Positions 14,682 to 23,027 are shown, counted from the stretch's first letter. The stretch is DNA of 64,000 nucleotides from Streptomyces sp. ISL-43 (GCF_018614195.1 NZ_JAGGOT010000034.1:147154-211153); one strand, 5' to 3'. Notes: generated by a model not told the origin, from the letters alone. Translations and numbers: made by a program.

Positions 14682-17213
14682 TTGAGCGACACCACACCCG
14701 ACATGCTCGCCGCGGCGCTCGCGCTGCACGCGGCTGGCTGCTCGGTGGTCGCCGTCAGGACGGACGGCTCGAAGAGACCACAGGGCGACTGGAAGCAGGC
14801 GCAGGCGGAGCGGGCCAGCGAGGACGCGGTACGCGCCTGGTTCGCTGGTGGGCACCCGGGCCTCGGCGTCGTCTGCGGCCAGGTTTCCGGCGGCCTGGAA
14901 ATGCTCGAACTGGAGGGCCGTGCCGTCGACGAGGGCGTGCTCACGAAGCTCGTTGAGATCCTCGCCAACTCGGGCATGACCGAGCTGTGGACGCGCATCG
15001 CCACCGGATGGCTGGAGCGCTCCCCTTCCGGCGGCCTCCACATGCACTACCTCGTCGCGAGCGGCGCCCCGGGGAACACCAAGCTTGCGTCCCGGCTCGC
15101 CCGCGAGGACGAGCTCACCGAGCAGGAGCGCGACCTCCTCGTCCGCCACCCGAACAAGCGCATCTTGCGCGGCCTGATCGAGACCCGCGGCGAAGGCGGC
15201 TTCGTCGTCACCGCGCCAAGCCACGGCACCGTGCACGCGACCGGCCGCCCCTACGAACTCCTCGCCGGCGGCCCCGCGACACTGCCCACGATCACCGCAG
15301 AAGAGCACCGCGCGCTGCACACGGTGTGCCGCATGCTCGACACAGTCCCCGCGGACGAGACGCTTGATCACTTCCGCGATGCCGCAAAAGTGATAGGCGA
15401 GCCCCTCGACGAGGCGGCCGCGTTCCTGTTCTCCGGCAGCGGCACCCCGGCCGCGGAGGGTGGCCTCACCCCGGGCGACGACTTCGAGGCCCGCGCGTCC
15501 TGGCCGGACATCCTCCTGCCGCACGGCTGGAGGCCGATGTTCAAGTCGGGTGCCACCTCGTACTGGCAGCGCCCCGGGAAGGACGGCCGCGAGCCCTCGG
15601 CCACGACCGGCCGCGCCCTCGACCGCGACCGGCTGTACGTGTTCACCACGAGCACCGAGTTCGTGGCCGAACGCCCGTACACCAAGTTCGGTGCCTACGC
15701 GCTCCTCAACCACAGCGGCGACCACTCCGCGGCAGCCTCCTCCCTGCGCCGCCAGGGCTACGGCGCGCCCGCGCCCGAACCGGTCCGCCACCTCACCTCA
15801 GTCCCCGCGCCCCGGCCCGCAATCGACGGGACCGCCGCACTCAACGTGGTGCAGCACCCGAGCGCCGTAGCCGAGGCCGGGCCCGAGACGTACACCCGCA
15901 CCGACGACGGGAACGCACTCCGCCTCATCGATGAGCACGAGCAAGAGATCCGGTACGTGCCGCAGCGCGGCCGCTGGCTCCGCTGGGACGGACACCGCTG
16001 GGCATGGGACGAAGCCGGGACCGTACGCGAGATGGCCCGCGCAATCGCCCGCGACCTCCCCAACGGCGAGGGTGAAGCCAAGCACCGCATGCGCTCCCTC
16101 TCCACCGCGGGGATCGCCGCGATGGTCACCATGGCGCAGACCGACCCGCGCGTCGTCGTCCACGCGGGCCAGCTCGACGCGCACCGCATGCTGCTAAACA
16201 CCCCAGCCGGCGCCGTCGACTTGACCACGGGCGAACTGTCCGCGCCGGACCCGGACGAAATGCACACCCGCTCAACGAAGATCGCCCCCGACGCGGCCGT
16301 GCCCACGCCGAAGTGGGACAGGTTCCTCGACCAGACCTTCGGCGACGACGCGGAGCTGAAGGGCTACGTCCAGCGGATGGCCGGGTACGCCGCATCAGGG
16401 TCGGTGCGCTGGCACATCCTCCCCTTCCTCCACGGCCCCGGCGGGAACGGCAAAGGTGTCTTCCTCAACGTGCTCCGCGCCGTCCTCGGCGACTACGCAG
16501 CCACCGCGCCGAATGCATTCCTCATGGCCGGCGCCCAGCGCCACGAGACGGAGATCGCCCGGCTCCACGGGCTCCGCCTCGTCATCGCCTCCGAGGTCAA
16601 TCAAGAAGCCAAGTTCGACGAGGCCAAAGTCAAGGAACTCACCGGCGGCGACGGCCTCACCGCAAGGTTCATGCGGCAAGACCACTTCACGTTCGAGCCC
16701 ACGCACAAGCTGTTCCTGATGGGCAACCACCAGCCCCGCGTATCCGCCGGCGGCAAATCGTTCTGGCGGCGCCTGCGACTCATGCCCTTCACCCGCACCC
16801 CCGAGGAGGTCATCGAAGACCTCGACCTCCTCCTCATCTCCGAGGAGGCCCCGGGCATCCTCGCCTGGATCGTCGCCGGTGCAGTCGCAGTGTTCCGTGA
16901 CGGCCTCCAGGACCCGGCGTCCGTGACCGCGGCCACCGCGCAGTACGCGGCCGAGGAAGACGCGCTCGCCCGGTTCCTCGACGAGGCCTGCCACGTCGGC
17001 GGCGGCGTCCAGGTTCGCACCCTCACGGACGTGTTCCGCACCGCGTACGAGAAGTGGTGCCGAGGCGAGGGTGAAGATCCGCTGCCCTCGCGCCAGCTTG
17101 GCCGCGAGCTGAAGGACCGGTTTCAGATCACGCGGAAGCCGAGCAACGGCACCTACTCGTACATCAACGTGGCGTTGCAGGCACCGGCTGATGATCGGTG
17201 GGACGACAAGTGA
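14682..17213 (+). CDS. Primase-polymerase / SF3 helicase replication protein
   Basis: An 843-residue protein from TTG 14682, chosen for GAGGAG six bases upstream. Prim-pol domain (~1-210): E76-x-E78 in LEMLELEG occupies the usual D-x-D metal site, and SPSGGLHMHY is the sugar-phosphate His motif. A D5-like linker follows. C-terminal P4-type helicase: Walker A GPGGNGKG at about 585-592, then IASEVNQEAKFDEAKVKELTGGD (Walker B and motif B') and LFLMGNHQPRV (sensor). It likely primes and unwinds at the phage origin; iterons follow the gene directly. Confidence 0.9.
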   Translation: MSDTTPDMLAAALALHAAGCSVVAVRTDGSKRPQGDWKQAQAERASEDAVRAWFAGGHPGLGVVCGQVSGGLEMLELEGRAVDEGVLTKLVEILANSGMTELWTRIATGWLERSPSGGLHMHYLVASGAPGNTKLASRLAREDELTEQERDLLVRHPNKRILRGLIETRGEGGFVVTAPSHGTVHATGRPYELLAGGPATLPTITAEEHRALHTVCRMLDTVPADETLDHFRDAAKVIGEPLDEAAAFLFSGSGTPAAEGGLTPGDDFEARASWPDILLPHGWRPMFKSGATSYWQRPGKDGREPSATTGRALDRDRLYVFTTSTEFVAERPYTKFGAYALLNHSGDHSAAASSLRRQGYGAPAPEPVRHLTSVPAPRPAIDGTAALNVVQHPSAVAEAGPETYTRTDDGNALRLIDEHEQEIRYVPQRGRWLRWDGHRWAWDEAGTVREMARAIARDLPNGEGEAKHRMRSLSTAGIAAMVTMAQTDPRVVVHAGQLDAHRMLLNTPAGAVDLTTGELSAPDPDEMHTRSTKIAPDAAVPTPKWDRFLDQTFGDDAELKGYVQRMAGYAASGSVRWHILPFLHGPGGNGKGVFLNVLRAVLGDYAATAPNAFLMAGAQRHETEIARLHGLRLVIASEVNQEAKFDEAKVKELTGGDGLTARFMRQDHFTFEPTHKLFLMGNHQPRVSAGGKSFWRRLRLMPFTRTPEEVIEDLDLLLISEEAPGILAWIVAGAVAVFRDGLQDPASVTAATAQYAAEEDALARFLDEACHVGGGVQVRTLTDVFRTAYEKWCRGEGEDPLPSRQLGRELKDRFQITRKPSNGTYSYINVALQAPADDRWDDK

Positions 17214-17469
17214 CCGTGATCAAAGTGCCGTTGCAGTGCCGTTGCAGTGCCATCAAAAGTGCCATTGAAATTGGTCGTTCTCGCAGGTCACAGCACGACA
17301 GTGCCATCAGTGCCGTTGAAACGAGCTATCCAGCTCCGTACGCACGCAAGAGCACCAATGCTCAGAAACTGGCCCTGACGGCACTGATGGCACTGCCACC
17401 ACTGTTGACCTGCGAAAACAGCAGTGCCATCAACGGCACTGCAACGGCACTGCCCTCCGGCGGCCCACG
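17214..17469. repeat. Iteron array, candidate phage replication origin
   Basis: Eleven copies of AGTGCC(R)T(Y)(R) in 228 bp. Forward: 17224, 17235, 17246, 17258, 17300, 17309 and 17423. Reverse: 17376-17385, 17385-17394, 17431-17440 and 17442-17451. The first four are spaced 11, 11 and 12 bp. One forward and one reverse copy make an imperfect palindrome at 17423-17440 with 6-bp perfect ends. The region is less GC-rich than its surroundings and carries no convincing gene. P4-type primase-helicases bind iterons of this sort at their origins, so an origin is the leading idea; a regulator site array is the alternative. Confidence 0.7.
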
Positions 17470-17796
17470 ATGACCAATCCCGGCATCGCAGCCCGCATCG
17501 CCGCCAGCGCCGACCATGCGATCGAACGCACCTGCCCCCGCTGCAGCGCCCCGATCCTCACCGCGTGGGCCGGCCGCACCGCAGCCCTCCACGTGACCGC
17601 AGACCCGACGCCTGTCAACCTGCCCGGCGAAATCCAGGCCCGCACCGAAGGCCGCCTCACTTGGCGGCTCCTCGTCTCAACCCTCGGCGTCCGCCGCATC
17701 GTCTGGCGCGACCCCCTCACCGTGCCCCACCACACCCACCCCGTACTCCGCGACCACCGCTGCCCACCGCAGCCCGTACAGGAGGCCCTGCTGTGA
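17470..17796 (+). CDS. Zinc-ribbon-like protein, 108 residues
   Basis: The ATG follows the iterons. IERTCPRCSAPILTAWAGRTAALHV gives a CxxC knuckle; a final DHRCPPQPV gives another Cys and His. The core WRLLVSTLGVRRIVWRDPLT is strand-rich. Possibly DNA-binding; placed between the origin-like region and a resolvase, it may belong to the replication module. Confidence 0.6.
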   Translation: MTNPGIAARIAASADHAIERTCPRCSAPILTAWAGRTAALHVTADPTPVNLPGEIQARTEGRLTWRLLVSTLGVRRIVWRDPLTVPHHTHPVLRDHRCPPQPVQEALL

Positions 17797-18230
17797 CACG
17801 CCACTTCACGATCAACCTCCCCGCTGGAATGGCCCTGCTCAACGCGAATCAGCGCCCCCACCACGCGGTCAAAGCCAAGCTGACCGCGGCCATCCGCGGC
17901 GCCGCGATGGAGGCCTGCGCCAACGACCCGACCATGTGGGCCGCGCTCGAAGCGGCCGGCGACGGCCCGGTGCTGCAGCGCGCATACATCCTCGGAGTGC
18001 TCCACCCTCCGTCACGGCGCCGCGCCGACCCGGCCAACTGGTACCCGTCGTTCAAAGCCGCAGTCGACGGCCTCGTCGACGCAGGCGTCCTCGAAGACGA
18101 CGACCACACCCGCGTCGTCGGCCCCGACATGCGCATCGGCCCCGTGGTCAAGGGCGGCCGCATCAGCCTCCACATCCAAGAAGTCGACACCGTCACGTTC
18201 GCCGCGTTCCAGTGGAGGACCGCATCATGA
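17793..18230 (+). CDS. RusA-family Holliday junction resolvase
   Basis: A 145-residue protein from GTG 17793 with GGAGG upstream. The RusA pattern is clear: RADPANWYPSFKAAVDGLVDAGVLEDDDHTRVV carries the Asp, the Lys-containing helix and the paired Asp residues of the active site. It would cleave branched DNA made during replication or recombination before packaging. The N-terminal INLPAGMALLNANQR resembles the opening strand of the fold. Confidence 0.8.
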   Translation: MTRHFTINLPAGMALLNANQRPHHAVKAKLTAAIRGAAMEACANDPTMWAALEAAGDGPVLQRAYILGVLHPPSRRRADPANWYPSFKAAVDGLVDAGVLEDDDHTRVVGPDMRIGPVVKGGRISLHIQEVDTVTFAAFQWRTAS

Positions 18231-18742
18231 CCACCCCCACCGACTGGATGACCGACAGCGGCCCCCGCCCGTGCCGGACCAATCCCGAGCTGTGGTTCTC
18301 CAAGAGCGCCAAGGACAAAGAGGCTGCCGTCCAGGCCTGCCTCGCCTGTCCGCTGCTCATCCCCTGCAGGGACTACGCATTGACCACCCACGTGTCGCAT
18401 GGCGTGTGGGGCGGGCTCACCGAGACCGAGCGCCGCAAATTCCCCAACGGACTGCCCGCGTGCTCCACCCTCAGCAGCTACATGCGCCACCGAGTCAAGC
18501 GGGAGACGTGCGCCGAGTGCGAGGCCTGGCGTGCCACCGAGGTGGAAACCGCACGGCGCGCCAGCCTCGCCGACGAGCACCTCAAGGGCGGCACCCGCAC
18601 CGGGGCCCGCATCCACCTCCGGCTCGGCGAGCGCGCCTGCCCCGCGTGCGCAACGGCTGCGTACCGAGAACGGGAAGCCGAACTCGCTGGCCGCCCCAAG
18701 CGCCGCCGAGCTCCGCGCCGCAGCCACCCCGACGCAGCCTGA
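18227..18742 (+). CDS. WhiB-family regulator with extra Cys-rich C-terminus
   Basis: A 171-residue protein. Cys16, Cys38, Cys41 and Cys47 give the C-x21-C-x2-C-x5-C 4Fe-4S set, and GVWGG (59-63) is the WhiB turn. After the WhiB core it continues with two further CxxC pairs (95/98 in ETCAECEAW and 138/141 in RACPACATA) and a basic tail, roughly doubling the usual length. Phage WhiB proteins can interfere with host WhiB regulators (known for mycobacteriophage TM4). The added pairs could form a zinc module for DNA or sigma contact; that is inference. Confidence 0.85.
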   Translation: MTTPTDWMTDSGPRPCRTNPELWFSKSAKDKEAAVQACLACPLLIPCRDYALTTHVSHGVWGGLTETERRKFPNGLPACSTLSSYMRHRVKRETCAECEAWRATEVETARRASLADEHLKGGTRTGARIHLRLGERACPACATAAYREREAELAGRPKRRRAPRRSHPDAA

Positions 18743-18752
18743 AAGGCCAGCC

Positions 18753-19169
18753 ATGGACCACCTCCGCCCCATCCCCGAGCACTGCCACCGCGGACACCGA
18801 CTGGACGACACCAACCTCTTCTACAACTGCAACGGAACCCTCCTCTGCCGCAGCTGCCGCCACGACATCGAACGCGCCTACCGACACCGCAAGTTCGCAC
18901 AAAAGCACGCCGGCCACGACGTCACCCAGGTATCCGACAACCGCAGACACTGCCGCACCTGCCGCACCGCCGACCTGGACGAAGTGGCAGTCGAACGCGC
19001 CACAGCAGGCGACCCACCCGCACACCTAAACACTGCCGAACGAGCCGCAGCCGTTTTCCAGCTCACCAGCAAGGGCCTCACCAACGCGGCCATCGCACAA
19101 CGAATCCGCTGCCACCCGCGAACCGTGTACGCAATCCGCCAACGAAACCGAGCCCAGACCGCCACCTAA
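18753..19169 (+). CDS. Zinc-finger plus helix-turn-helix regulator
   Basis: 138 residues. N-terminal metal-binding segment HCHRGHRLDDTNLFYNCNGTL followed by CRSCRHDIERAYRHRK resembles HNH-like zinc scaffolds but lacks a clear catalytic His. A second CRTC pair follows. The C-terminal half is a LuxR/resolvase-like HTH (FQLTSKGLTNAAIAQRIRCHPRTVYAIRQR). Probably a DNA-binding regulator of phage genes. Confidence 0.65.
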   Translation: MDHLRPIPEHCHRGHRLDDTNLFYNCNGTLLCRSCRHDIERAYRHRKFAQKHAGHDVTQVSDNRRHCRTCRTADLDEVAVERATAGDPPAHLNTAERAAAVFQLTSKGLTNAAIAQRIRCHPRTVYAIRQRNRAQTAT

Positions 19170-19224
19170 CCGGACCGCCACCCCGGTTCGTCCGGCCTCG
19201 CGCACACCGAAGGAGATCCGCCTC

Positions 19225-19470
19225 ATGGCCCGCTGCGACTTCACCGACCTGCCAGCCGACGCCTGCGCCCACTGCCTAGGTCACGCCGACCCCGAGACCG
19301 AGACCCGCCGCGAGCACACCAGTCTTCTGGCCACGGGCCGCTGGTTCCCCGCCCAGTTCCCCGGGACCTGCGAGCACTGTGGCGAGCGCTTCACCCCCGG
19401 AACCCCGATCCGCATGGAGATCCCGGCTGGCTGGCGCGCCGCCTGCTGCTCTACCACCCCGTCCACCTGA
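19225..19470 (+). CDS. Small zinc-ribbon protein, 81 residues
   Basis: ACAHCLGH and GTCEHCGERFTPGTPIRMEI give two CxxC knuckles, with a CC pair near the end. AAGGAG precedes the ATG. Looks like a treble-clef or zinc-ribbon protein of unknown partner. Confidence 0.6.
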   Translation: MARCDFTDLPADACAHCLGHADPETETRREHTSLLATGRWFPAQFPGTCEHCGERFTPGTPIRMEIPAGWRAACCSTTPST

Positions 19471-19478
19471 CCCGCCCG

Positions 19479-19513
19479 ACCGCCGGCCCGCACTCGACCT
19501 GCGGGCCGGCGGC
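19479..19513 (+). terminator. GC-rich stem-loop
   Basis: Arms CCGCCGGCCCGCA (19480-19492) and its complement (19500-19512), 7-nt loop. It lies between two small early genes and could slow or partly end transcription. Confidence 0.55.
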
Positions 19514-19547
19514 CACCCCGAGCATCCCACCGATCAAGGAGCAGACC

Positions 19548-19970
19548 GTGAACCGCTTCGAGTACACCGACGAGCACGACCAGCGTCTGCGCATCGCCCC
19601 CGTCGAGCGCGAGCAGCCCAACGAGGAGCCTGCGCTGTGGTTCGAGACCACCGACGGCGGCTTCCGGGGTACGTCCGTCAAGGTGCCGCTGTCCAAGCTG
19701 GAGGAGGTCATTGCCGGGGGCCGCGACATGGCCCGACAGGCCGTACCGCTCCCCGGCGCCCGCATCACCGACGAGCAGCTCGCTACCGCGCAGGCCGTGC
19801 TCTCGCCCGGAGCCGTCGTCACTGCCGCCGCCGTCCTCAGCACCGCCGAGCGCCAGTTCCTCACCTTCGCCCTCGACCTCGCCTTCGACCGCATGGTGTC
19901 CGAGGACGGGTTCACCAGCGAGGACGAAGCCGTGCTCGCCCGACTGCGCCAGCTCGCCAAGGAGGCCTAA
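19548..19970 (+). CDS. Hypothetical protein, 140 residues
   Basis: GTG start with AAGGAG upstream. The first half is a beta-rich domain (LRIAPVEREQPNEEPALWFETTDGGFRGTSVKV), the second a helical pair (TAERQFLTFALDLAFDRMVSEDGFTSEDEAVLARLRQLA). No motif recognised. A similar arrangement of small proteins fills this part of the early operon. Confidence 0.65.
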   Translation: MNRFEYTDEHDQRLRIAPVEREQPNEEPALWFETTDGGFRGTSVKVPLSKLEEVIAGGRDMARQAVPLPGARITDEQLATAQAVLSPGAVVTAAAVLSTAERQFLTFALDLAFDRMVSEDGFTSEDEAVLARLRQLAKEA

Positions 19971-19972
19971 CC

Positions 19973-20377
19973 ATGTCCAACTCCCGCCGCTTCCACCTCC
20001 TCCGCCATCAGGACATCTCCGGCGTCTCCGGTACCGGCATCGTCGCTGTCGGCGTGCTCTGGCCCGACGGCACCGCGAGCGTCCGTTGGCTCGGCGAACG
20101 GCCGTCCACCGTCCACTGGGACCGCATCGCCGACGCGAAGGCCGTACACGGCCACGGAGGCGCCACAGAGATCGTCTGGGACGACAACGGCAGCGACGCC
20201 AGCAGGCTCGCCCGCATCGCCGAGGGCCACAGCAAGAACCAGGTCCGCGGCATGACCTCGGGTCTGTGCGACGAGTGTGAGCAGAGCTGGCCCTGCCCCA
20301 CCTACGCATGGGCCACCACCAACCGCGACGTCCTCGCCACCTGGGACCCGGACGACGACGAGGTGACCGAGCCGTGA
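19973..20377 (+). CDS. Hypothetical protein, 134 residues
   Basis: ATG two bases after the previous stop, with GGAGG upstream. MSNSRRFHLLRHQDISGVSGTGIVAVGVLWPDGTASVRWLG resembles the small domain found in many Streptomyces proteins with an RHxDxSGVSGTG opening. A CDECEQSWPCP cluster lies in the C-terminal part and may bind zinc. Function unknown. Confidence 0.65.
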   Translation: MSNSRRFHLLRHQDISGVSGTGIVAVGVLWPDGTASVRWLGERPSTVHWDRIADAKAVHGHGGATEIVWDDNGSDASRLARIAEGHSKNQVRGMTSGLCDECEQSWPCPTYAWATTNRDVLATWDPDDDEVTEP

Positions 20378-20475
20378 TCGTCCTCGCCGTGGCCGCCGGC
20401 TGGTGCGCCGCCTCCATCGCCGTCTGCGCCCTGTACAGCCTCACCCGCGCCCTCTACCGCAGGAGCCACCGATGA
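20374..20475 (+). CDS. Single-pass membrane peptide, 33 residues
   Basis: GTG at 20374 overlaps the previous stop and the peptide's TGA overlaps the next ATG. The product is VIVLAVAAGWCAASIAVCAL then YSLTRALYRRSHR: one membrane helix with a basic cytoplasmic tail. Its tight coupling on both sides supports it as a real gene. Confidence 0.55.
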   Translation: MIVLAVAAGWCAASIAVCALYSLTRALYRRSHR

Positions 20476-20837
20476 CACCCGCCGAAGAACTCGAGGCCGC
20501 CGCCTCCCTACTCCGCGACCGTGCCACCGCGGCGATCCACGAGGACCGCACCACCTGGTCCACCGGCCACACCCTCGGCAGCAAGAGCCCCGTCGTCGTG
20601 GACGACCAGGAGAAGCCCAGCGTCCTCATCGAGACCTACGCCGCCCGCCTGGAGGCCGTCAACCGCTACCTCGCGCTCCTCGGCCCGGCCACCGGACTCG
20701 CGCTCGCCGACTGGCTGGAGCAGCAGGCCGCGACCCTCGCCGCCACCACCCATCCCGCCTGGCAGGAGACAGTCAGCGAACACCCCCTCGCCGCGGCCCG
20801 CGCCATCCTCGGCACCCAGCCCGACGGGAGCAGCTGA
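20472..20837 (+). CDS. Helical hypothetical protein, 121 residues
   Basis: ATG within ATGA. TPAEELEAAASLLRDRATAA followed later by LALLGPATGLALADWLEQQA and HPAWQETVSEHPLAAARAIL is a pattern seen in many small actinophage and Streptomyces proteins. All helical; function unknown. Confidence 0.65.
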   Translation: MTPAEELEAAASLLRDRATAAIHEDRTTWSTGHTLGSKSPVVVDDQEKPSVLIETYAARLEAVNRYLALLGPATGLALADWLEQQAATLAATTHPAWQETVSEHPLAAARAILGTQPDGSS

Positions 20838-21061
20838 TGACCGCCCAGCCCGCCCGGCACACCGTCGACACGATCACCTCGGACGACCTTGATCAGCTGT
20901 ACGCCGAGCGGGACGAGCTCACGGCCCGAGCGAGCGTCCTCGCGGCCAAATGGGGTTACGCCTTCGGGCTCCTCGCTCGGGCCGTGGACTGGCTCCCCGA
21001 AAGCGACCTCCGCGACCGCATCCGTGCCTCCCTCGACGAGCCCAAGGCGTCCCGCCCGTGA
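20837..21061 (+). CDS. Small hypothetical protein, 74 residues
   Basis: Start overlaps the previous stop by one base. Helical (ITSDDLDQLYAERDELTARASVLAAKWGYAFGLLARAV), possibly a short coiled coil. Function unknown. Confidence 0.6.
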   Translation: MTAQPARHTVDTITSDDLDQLYAERDELTARASVLAAKWGYAFGLLARAVDWLPESDLRDRIRASLDEPKASRP

Positions 21062-21372
21062 GCGCCCTCCCGCCGTTCTCCGGCGACGAACCGACCTGCG
21101 CCAAGTGCGGTCACAAGGGCGCCAGTACCGAATACCTGGCCTTCGGCGACTGCCACCACGCGCCCCGCACCGGGATCACCATCGGCTGGCATGCCAACCA
21201 GCGGCTTCACCGTGAGTGCGGACGCTGCGGACACCAGTGGGACGAAGCCACCGTGCCGCCCGTCCACCTCGGCAACGGAGCAAACGCCGAGGACTGCCCG
21301 GCCTGTCACGGCACCAACCCGCCGTACCCGTTCATCTGCCCCGGCGAGACCCCGCCGGAGCCCACCCCGTGA
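21058..21372 (+). CDS. Multi-Cys zinc protein, 104 residues
   Basis: GTG start in an overlap. Cys pairs CAKCGHKG, then GDCHHA, ECGRCGHQWDEA and EDCPACHGT with a final ICPG suggest two zinc ribbons. It is likely a structural metal-binding protein; partner unknown. Confidence 0.6.
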   Translation: MSALPPFSGDEPTCAKCGHKGASTEYLAFGDCHHAPRTGITIGWHANQRLHRECGRCGHQWDEATVPPVHLGNGANAEDCPACHGTNPPYPFICPGETPPEPTP

Positions 21373-21518
21373 CCGGCCAGCCCGAACACTGGCCGGCCGC
21401 CTGGGCCGACGAGCCATGCCTCGACCCCGACGAGCAGCACGGCAACCCCTACGCCAACCTCCCCGACGACGACAGCCGCGACGTCGTGACCGTCCTGCCC
21501 AGCAAGGAGTACCTGTGA
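21369..21518 (+). CDS. Small acidic protein, 49 residues
   Basis: GTG at 21369 overlaps the previous stop. Acidic sequence with HWPAAWADEPCLDPDEQHGN and a VVTVLPSKEYL end. Supported mainly by coupling on both sides. Confidence 0.5.
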   Translation: MTGQPEHWPAAWADEPCLDPDEQHGNPYANLPDDDSRDVVTVLPSKEYL

Positions 21519-21985
21519 GCACCAGCACCAACGCCGTCCTCGCCTACGGCTACAACCTCGGCGGCGACGACGCCGGATGGACGTTCCGGGAGACCGGAGA
21601 GTACGGCGAACCCAACCTCGACTGGTACGACAACGAAGCCGAGGACGACTTCGCCACCGCCGCCGAGGCCCGTCTCCTCGCCAGCGTCGGCCTCACCGAG
21701 AAGTGGGGCGACAACCCCGACGGCGGATTCTGGGAACGCGAGAAGGCAGCCAAGGCCCGCCTCGCCGTCGAGCTGGACTCGTACTGCCACGTCGAGCACC
21801 CGATGTACGTCCTCGCCGCGAAGGTCATCACCGTGTACCGAGGCGACGCCAAGATCCTCGATCCGACCGAGCTGGCCGCCATCCCGCCCGAGTGGGACGA
21901 ACGCCTCGCCGCCGCCGTGGCCGCGCTCGGCATCACGCCCGACCAGGAGCGGCCCGGCTGGGTCCTCGTCTCGTACTGGGGCTAA
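21515..21985 (+). CDS. Hypothetical protein, 156 residues
   Basis: GTG start. The opening AVLAYGYNLGGDDAGWTF and the WEREKAAKARLAVELDSYCH helix are typical of a family found in Streptomyces phages and plasmids, as far as I can recall. Ends RPGWVLVSYWG, with a final aromatic strand. Function unknown. Confidence 0.65.
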   Translation: MSTSTNAVLAYGYNLGGDDAGWTFRETGEYGEPNLDWYDNEAEDDFATAAEARLLASVGLTEKWGDNPDGGFWEREKAAKARLAVELDSYCHVEHPMYVLAAKVITVYRGDAKILDPTELAAIPPEWDERLAAAVAALGITPDQERPGWVLVSYWG

Positions 21986-22005
21986 CCGGCCCCACGCATG
22001 CGCGA

Positions 22006-22043
22006 GGGCGCGCGCCGGAACTCGCCAGGACAGGCGCGCGCCC
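22006..22043 (+). terminator. GC-only stem-loop between early genes
   Basis: Arms GGGCGCGCGCC (22006-22016) and its perfect complement (22033-22043) with a 16-nt loop. No T-tract. It separates the coupled block 19973-21985 from the next gene. Confidence 0.55.
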
Positions 22044-22084
22044 CAGGTGATGGAAACCGTACCGCTTGAGCCCCAGGAGCAACG

Positions 22085-22795
22085 ATGACCACCGCCACCG
22101 CACTCCGCACCATCGCCACCGACTGGCCCCGCCTCACCACCGCCCTCGAAGACGGCACCAACGGCACCTGGCCCCCCGCCGGCCGCATGACCGACTACCT
22201 CCGCGCCCTCGACGTGGAACAGGCCGAATACGACCGCTGGCGGGCCGGCCACCGCGCTGCCCTCGACCGGAACCCGGCTCAGCTCGGCGCAACCCGCCCG
22301 CCCCTGTCCATCCACGTCCACGACGCGATGCGCACCATCGAGATCGCCCTCGCCGGATGCGCCGACGTGATCGCGGCACAGTCCCAGATCGAACCCACCC
22401 CCTTCGCAACCGCGGACTGGCCGGCAGCCGACCGCACCCGCCGGAACGCCCGCGCCCGCGCCGACCTGGCCGATCCGAAGCGCTGGCGATTCCGCGGGAA
22501 CGTCCCCCGCGCCCCGTACACGGCCTTGTGGCTCCTCGCGCGAGTCGAGGCCCGCCCTGGCCCCTTCCGGCCCCTCACGGACGCAGGACGGCGCCACATC
22601 GCCGGTATCGCGCGGGAGGCGGTTACTCGCATGGACCGCGTGCTCGGACTGGTCGTCGCCGACGTTGAGGACGCGCGCCCCTGCCCCGACTGCGGCGGCC
22701 TCATCACCGTCCGCTCCGGGGCCGGCGCACCGCCCATGGCTCGCTGCTCCGGCTGCGAGCGGCTGTGGACCATGGCCGACACCATGGCCGCGTAG
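22085..22795 (+). CDS. Hypothetical protein with C-terminal zinc ribbon
   Basis: 236 residues. A mostly helical N-terminal region with MRTIEIALAGCADVIAAQSQ, then a C-terminal RPCPDCGGLITVRSGAG with CSGCERLW: a CxxC...CxxC ribbon. The same helical domain plus ribbon layout occurs in many Streptomyces phage and plasmid proteins. The stop lies one base before the stop of a leftward gene, so the two converge. Confidence 0.65.
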   Translation: MTTATALRTIATDWPRLTTALEDGTNGTWPPAGRMTDYLRALDVEQAEYDRWRAGHRAALDRNPAQLGATRPPLSIHVHDAMRTIEIALAGCADVIAAQSQIEPTPFATADWPAADRTRRNARARADLADPKRWRFRGNVPRAPYTALWLLARVEARPGPFRPLTDAGRRHIAGIAREAVTRMDRVLGLVVADVEDARPCPDCGGLITVRSGAGAPPMARCSGCERLWTMADTMAA

Positions 22796-22796
22796 G

Positions 22797-23027
22797 TCAG
22801 GCGGGCGGGCCCGACGTCCACACCTCGGGCCCGCCGCCCTCCCACCGGATCGGCCCGTCGTCCGACAGATCCACATCCTCCAGGCCAGCCCGGCGGAGGA
22901 ACTCGGACACGTCCAGCGGATCGAACGCCCGGCCGAGGTCCGCATCCACGCCATGAACGTGCGCGGTGACCTTCCGGCCGCCCTTCGGCGACACGGGATG
23001 CACGATGATCTCCGTCTCATCCGCCAT
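22797..23027 (-). CDS. Small hypothetical protein of inverted cassette
   Basis: 76 residues; MADETEIIVHPVSPKGGRKVTAHVHG looks like a pair of strands, followed by FDPLDVSEFLRRAGLEDVDL. Last gene of a leftward three-gene cassette inside the rightward operon. Function unknown. Confidence 0.6.
   Translation of the reverse strand: MADETEIIVHPVSPKGGRKVTAHVHGVDADLGRAFDPLDVSEFLRRAGLEDVDLSDDGPIRWEGGGPEVWTSGPPA

Noticed and set aside
17198..17473. A 91-residue open frame across the iterons
   Set aside because: It is made of the repeat units, starts inside the primase gene, and has no ribosome binding site or domain.
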